Of a DNA stretch of 8,511 nt, positions 6,648-8,511 are shown piece after piece. The DNA lies in the NCBI GenBank assembly GCA_964385195.1, contig CAYLOC010000147.1:1-8511 (forward strand). Direction: 5' to 3'. The translations under genes and the position numbers were made by a program. Origin of the DNA: CAYLOC01 sp964385195 (GTDB taxonomy: Bacteria > Actinomycetota > Actinomycetes > Propionibacteriales > Nocardioidaceae). Under the pieces are notes generated by a model. It made no database searches. It was not told the DNA's origin and saw only the letters and a list, made by a program, of their open reading frames with translations. Every line of letters begins with the position of its first letter. Positions within the stretch are counted from its first letter, which is position 1.

Positions 6648-7144
6648 CGGTGGTCCTCCAGACGTGTGTGCAGGTTCTTCAGGCCGCGGGAGGCGTGGCT
6701 CTTCACCGCGCCGCGGCTGATGCCGAGCGTGTCGGCGATGGCGGCCTCGGGGAGGTCGCTGTAGTACCGCAGGACCAGCACCTCCCGCTGCCGCTGCGGC
6801 AGGTCGTGCAGAGCGCCGATCACCGCGTCGCGGGTCTCGGCTTCCAGGGCATGGTGTTCGGCACTGGGTACGTCGACCAGGCTGCGCGGGGTGTGCCGGT
6901 CCACCACGACGTTGTGCCGGTGAGCGGACCTCGCCCGGTTCACCACGCTCCGCCGCAGGTAGGCCAGCGCCCGGTCCGGTTCCCGGAGCCGCCGCCACTT
7001 GTCGTGCATCGCCACGAACGCGTCCTGCACGATCTCCTCCGCTTCCCCGCTGTTGCGTACCAGCAGCGCCGCCATCCGTACCAACGACCGGTAGTGCGCG
7101 GCGTACAACTCGGTCACCGCCTCGTCGGCGGCCCATCGGTTCAT
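6644..7144 (-). CDS. ECF-type RNA polymerase sigma factor (SigE-family-like)
   Basis: This is a group 4 sigma factor that would direct RNA polymerase to a small regulon. There are 166 residues from the ATG at 7144. Sigma region 2 spans about 11-78 (ELYAAHYRSLVRMAALLV, AEEIVQDAFVAMHDKW, ALAYLRRSVVNRARSAHR). Region 4 spans about 105-160 (LPQRQREVLVLRYYSDLPEAAIADTLGISRGAVKSHASRGLKNL) with its helix-turn-helix. No C-terminal extension like ECF41 is present. I chose 7144 because GGGAGG lies nine bases upstream; an in-frame ATG at 7189 would add 15 residues (MTALSQARRTGRLTA) without a ribosome site. The stop overlaps the start of the GerMN/Gmad2 gene by 4 bp (ATGA), so the two are very likely translated together. 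The regulon and inducing signal cannot be read from the sequence. Confidence 0.93.
   Translation of the reverse strand: MNRWAADEAVTELYAAHYRSLVRMAALLVRNSGEAEEIVQDAFVAMHDKWRRLREPDRALAYLRRSVVNRARSAHRHNVVVDRHTPRSLVDVPSAEHHALEAETRDAVIGALHDLPQRQREVLVLRYYSDLPEAAIADTLGISRGAVKSHASRGLKNLHTRLEDHR
6655..6659 (-). promoter_or_regulatory. Ribosome binding site of the GerMN/Gmad2 gene, inside the sigma factor gene
   Basis: GGAGG on the minus strand lies seven bases before the ATG at 6647. It fixes that start and shows the membrane protein has its own strong site in addition to the 4-bp overlap with the sigma factor gene. Confidence 0.8.
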
Positions 7145-7153
7145 GGCGGTCAG

Positions 7154-7159
7154 CCTCCC
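7154..7159 (-). promoter_or_regulatory. Ribosome binding site fixing the sigma factor start
   Basis: GGGAGG on the minus strand lies nine bases before the ATG at 7144. The upstream in-frame ATG at 7189 has no comparable site. This decides the shorter 166-residue sigma factor. Confidence 0.65.
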
Positions 7160-7254
7160 GGTCCGACGTGCCTGCGACAGCGCGGTCATACCCGGATGAC
7201 GCGCGATGTGCTGTGCGGGTTTACATGATGGCGCACTCCGGCCCCGCCACCGGG

Positions 7255-7306
7255 CGTTACGTCCTGCGCGGCGCGCGCTCTTGCGCGCGCGCTGCAGGAC
7301 GTCACG
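7255..7306. repeat. Imperfect inverted repeat in the divergent promoter region
   Basis: The outer arms ACGTCCTGC (7259-7267) and GCAGGACGT (7294-7302) pair perfectly, extended outward by CGT/ACG (7255-7257 with 7304-7306) across one mismatch. After a short internal mismatch, 7271-7278 pairs with 7283-7290 (alternating G/C) around the loop TCTT. It lies between the divergent sigma factor and HIT genes. If the HIT message starts at its ATG, this hairpin is upstream of transcription and would act as DNA, for example as an operator, or as a terminator of leftward/rightward read-through. Its role is not known. Confidence 0.6.
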
Positions 7307-7309
7307 GGG

Positions 7310-7317
7310 TATACGAT
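7310..7317 (+). promoter_or_regulatory. Putative -10 element for a leaderless HIT transcript
   Basis: TATACGAT contains TACGAT (7312-7317), a good TANNNT -10 element. Six bases separate it from the A of the ATG at 7324, which is the spacing expected when transcription starts at the start codon itself. No Shine-Dalgarno sequence precedes this ATG at a useful distance, which agrees with a leaderless message, a common form in actinobacteria. Confidence 0.55.
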
Positions 7318-7323
7318 GCGTCG

Positions 7324-7680
7324 ATGAGCACCCCGCGGGACCCCGAATGCCTGTTCTGCAAGATCGTCGCCGGCGAGATGTCAGCGGAGAAGGTCGCCGA
7401 GACCGACCAGGCGCTGGCGTTCCGCGACATCAACCCCCAGGCGCCGACGCACGTCCTCGTCGTACCCAAGCGGCACAGCCCCACGATCGGCGAGCTCGCT
7501 GCGGAGGACCCCGCCGCGACGGCAGGCGTCCTCACCCTTGCCCGATCAGTCGCAGAAGACGAGGGCATCGCCGACGGGTACCGCGTGGTGTTCAACAACG
7601 GGGCCGGCGCCCAGCAGACCGTCTTCCACGTGCACGCTCACGTGCTGGGTGGCCGGAGTTTCACCTGGCCACCGGGGTGA
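7324..7680 (+). CDS. HIT-family (HINT-like) nucleotide hydrolase
   Basis: HIT proteins of this branch hydrolyse nucleoside phosphoramidates and related nucleotidyl adducts in the cytoplasm; the natural substrate is uncertain. The protein has 118 residues, normal for a HINT-like protein. The histidine triad is HVHAHV (H102, H104, H106), preceded by NNG at 91-93. The CLFC pair (C9, C12) with H51 fits the structural zinc site seen in bacterial members. The tail ends FTWPPG, typical of the branch. The ATG at 7324 was chosen because the conserved region begins there (PECLFCKIVAGE) and a -10 element sits six bases upstream; in-frame upstream starts would read through the hairpin. It precedes phoH by 76 bp, a conserved actinobacterial pairing. 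Confidence 0.95.
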   Translation: MSTPRDPECLFCKIVAGEMSAEKVAETDQALAFRDINPQAPTHVLVVPKRHSPTIGELAAEDPAATAGVLTLARSVAEDEGIADGYRVVFNNGAGAQQTVFHVHAHVLGGRSFTWPPG

Positions 7681-7741
7681 TCTCGCCGGAGTGTGCGTCC
7701 ACAGCGAGTCGTCTCGGGTACCTGATCGGGCCCGTACGCCG

Positions 7742-7747
7742 TAGCAT
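7742..7747 (+). promoter_or_regulatory. Possible -10 element upstream of phoH
   Basis: TAGCAT fits TANNNT and ends nine bases before the phoH ATG, so transcription could begin about three bases upstream of the start codon. No convincing -35 hexamer is visible. The purine run GGAAGGA (7748-7754) immediately follows and could instead be the ribosome site of a longer transcript coming from the HIT gene. Confidence 0.3.
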
Positions 7748-7756
7748 GGAAGGACG

Positions 7757-8511
7757 ATGACAGAGAACGAGCTGCCGCGGCGTACCGTCGTGCTGCCGAA
7801 CAGTGTGCCGGTGGTCGCGATCCTCGGGCCTGCCGACGAGTACCTGCGGATCATCGAGAAGTCCTTCGACGCCGACGTCCACGTGCGCGGCAACGAGGTC
7901 ACCCTCTCCGGAGACGCCGCCGAGATCGCGTTGATCGAGCGGATGTTCGACGAGTTGGTGACGATGGTGCGCACCGGCCAGGGCCTGTCCGGGGAGACCG
8001 TGGAGCGGGTCATCACCATGCTGCGCAACGAGAGCGGGGAGCGGCCCGCCGACGTACTCTCCCTCGACGTGCTGAGCAGCCGCGGACGCACGATCCGCCC
8101 CAAGACGCTGAACCAGAAGCGGTACGTCGATGCGATCGACAAGCACACGGTCGTGTTCGGGATCGGCCCGGCCGGCACCGGCAAGACCTACCTTGCGATG
8201 GCCAAGGCCGTGCACGCGCTGCAGGCCAAGGAGGTGAACCGGATCATCCTGACCCGGCCGGCGGTCGAGGCGGGCGAGCGGCTCGGCTACCTGCCCGGGA
8301 CGCTGAGCGAGAAGATCGACCCCTACCTGCGCCCGCTGTACGACGCGCTGCACGACATGCTCGATCCGGACACGATCCCGAAGCTGCTGAACTCCGGCAC
8401 GATCGAGGTCGCGCCGCTGGCGTACATGCGGGGAAGGACGCTCAACGACGCATTCATCATCCTCGACGAGGCGCAGAACACCTCGCCGGAGCAGATGAAG
8501 ATGTTCCTCAC
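7757..8511 (+). CDS. ybeZ: PhoH/YbeZ-family ATPase (3' end cut off by window)
   Basis: PhoH-like (YbeZ) proteins are cytoplasmic P-loop ATPases linked to RNA metabolism; their gene is usually followed by ybeY, an rRNA-processing endonuclease, which would lie beyond this window. The frame starts at ATG 7757 and is open to the last base, giving 251 complete codons. The N-terminal 70 residues form a KH-like part (VVAILGPADEYLRIIEKSFDADVHVRGNEVTL). The Walker A motif is GPAGTGKT (137-144) and Walker B is FIILDEAQNT (D237, E238). In between, ILTRPAVEAGERLGYLPG and KIDPYLRPLYDAL are classic PhoH signatures. GGAAGGA just upstream could be the ribosome site, though very close to the ATG. Roughly the last quarter is missing. 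Confidence 0.95.
   Translation, partial: MTENELPRRTVVLPNSVPVVAILGPADEYLRIIEKSFDADVHVRGNEVTLSGDAAEIALIERMFDELVTMVRTGQGLSGETVERVITMLRNESGERPADVLSLDVLSSRGRTIRPKTLNQKRYVDAIDKHTVVFGIGPAGTGKTYLAMAKAVHALQAKEVNRIILTRPAVEAGERLGYLPGTLSEKIDPYLRPLYDALHDMLDPDTIPKLLNSGTIEVAPLAYMRGRTLNDAFIILDEAQNTSPEQMKMFL

Noticed and set aside
5502..6764. Long plus-strand open frame opposite the GerMN/Gmad2 gene
   Set aside because: It is Arg/Gly-rich low-complexity sequence. The minus strand has a clear membrane protein with domain motifs, a strong ribosome site and coupling to the sigma factor gene.
6648..7136. Upstream extension of the GerMN/Gmad2 frame through the sigma factor gene
   Set aside because: The extension has no domain similarity and overlaps the sigma factor gene. 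GGAGG seven bases before the ATG at 6647 fixes the real start.
7168..7323. In-frame N-terminal extension of the HIT gene
   Set aside because: It would translate through the GC-rich hairpin, lacks a ribosome site, and is not part of the HIT family, which begins at MSTPRDPECLFC.

Overview
This is a high-GC chromosomal segment whose codon use, gene content and gene order point to a filamentous or soil-type actinobacterium. A Propionibacteriales/Nocardioidales-like relative is my best guess, but the sequence alone does not fix the genus. Most of it is conserved housekeeping territory: the hemW - hrcA - dnaJ (second copy type) - HIT - phoH/ybeZ neighbourhood that many actinobacteria share. No tRNA, rRNA, CRISPR array, transposase or plasmid feature was seen.

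Layout. (1) 1-1137, plus strand: 3' part of hemW, cut off by the window edge. (2) 1168-3044, minus strand: a probable two-gene unit, an MBL-fold hydrolase followed by a DUF3097 protein, convergent with hemW. (3) 3045-3174: a divergent control region with a -10 element and a clear CIRCE operator. (4) 3175-5384, plus strand: hrcA and dnaJ, with their ends touching. CIRCE plus HrcA implies an autoregulated heat-shock operon; no grpE or dnaK lies here, as expected if the main dnaK-grpE-dnaJ operon is elsewhere. (5) 5392-5459: a hairpin with a perfect 27-bp stem between convergent genes. (6) 5472-7144, minus strand: an ECF sigma factor gene overlapping by 4 bp a gene for a single-pass membrane protein with GerMN and Gmad2 extracellular domains. 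(7) 7145-7323: divergent promoter region with a second, imperfect hairpin. (8) 7324-8511, plus strand: a HIT-family hydrolase that looks leaderless, then phoH/ybeZ, cut off by the window end.

The part that is not routine is the sigma factor/GerMN-Gmad2 pair. It lies on the opposite strand, between dnaJ and the HIT gene, where many actinobacteria carry rsmE. The pair has the arrangement of an envelope-sensing sigma system, but the membrane partner has no recognisable zinc anti-sigma motif, so its role is open. All intergenic gaps are shorter than 180 bases, so there is no long gene-free stretch.
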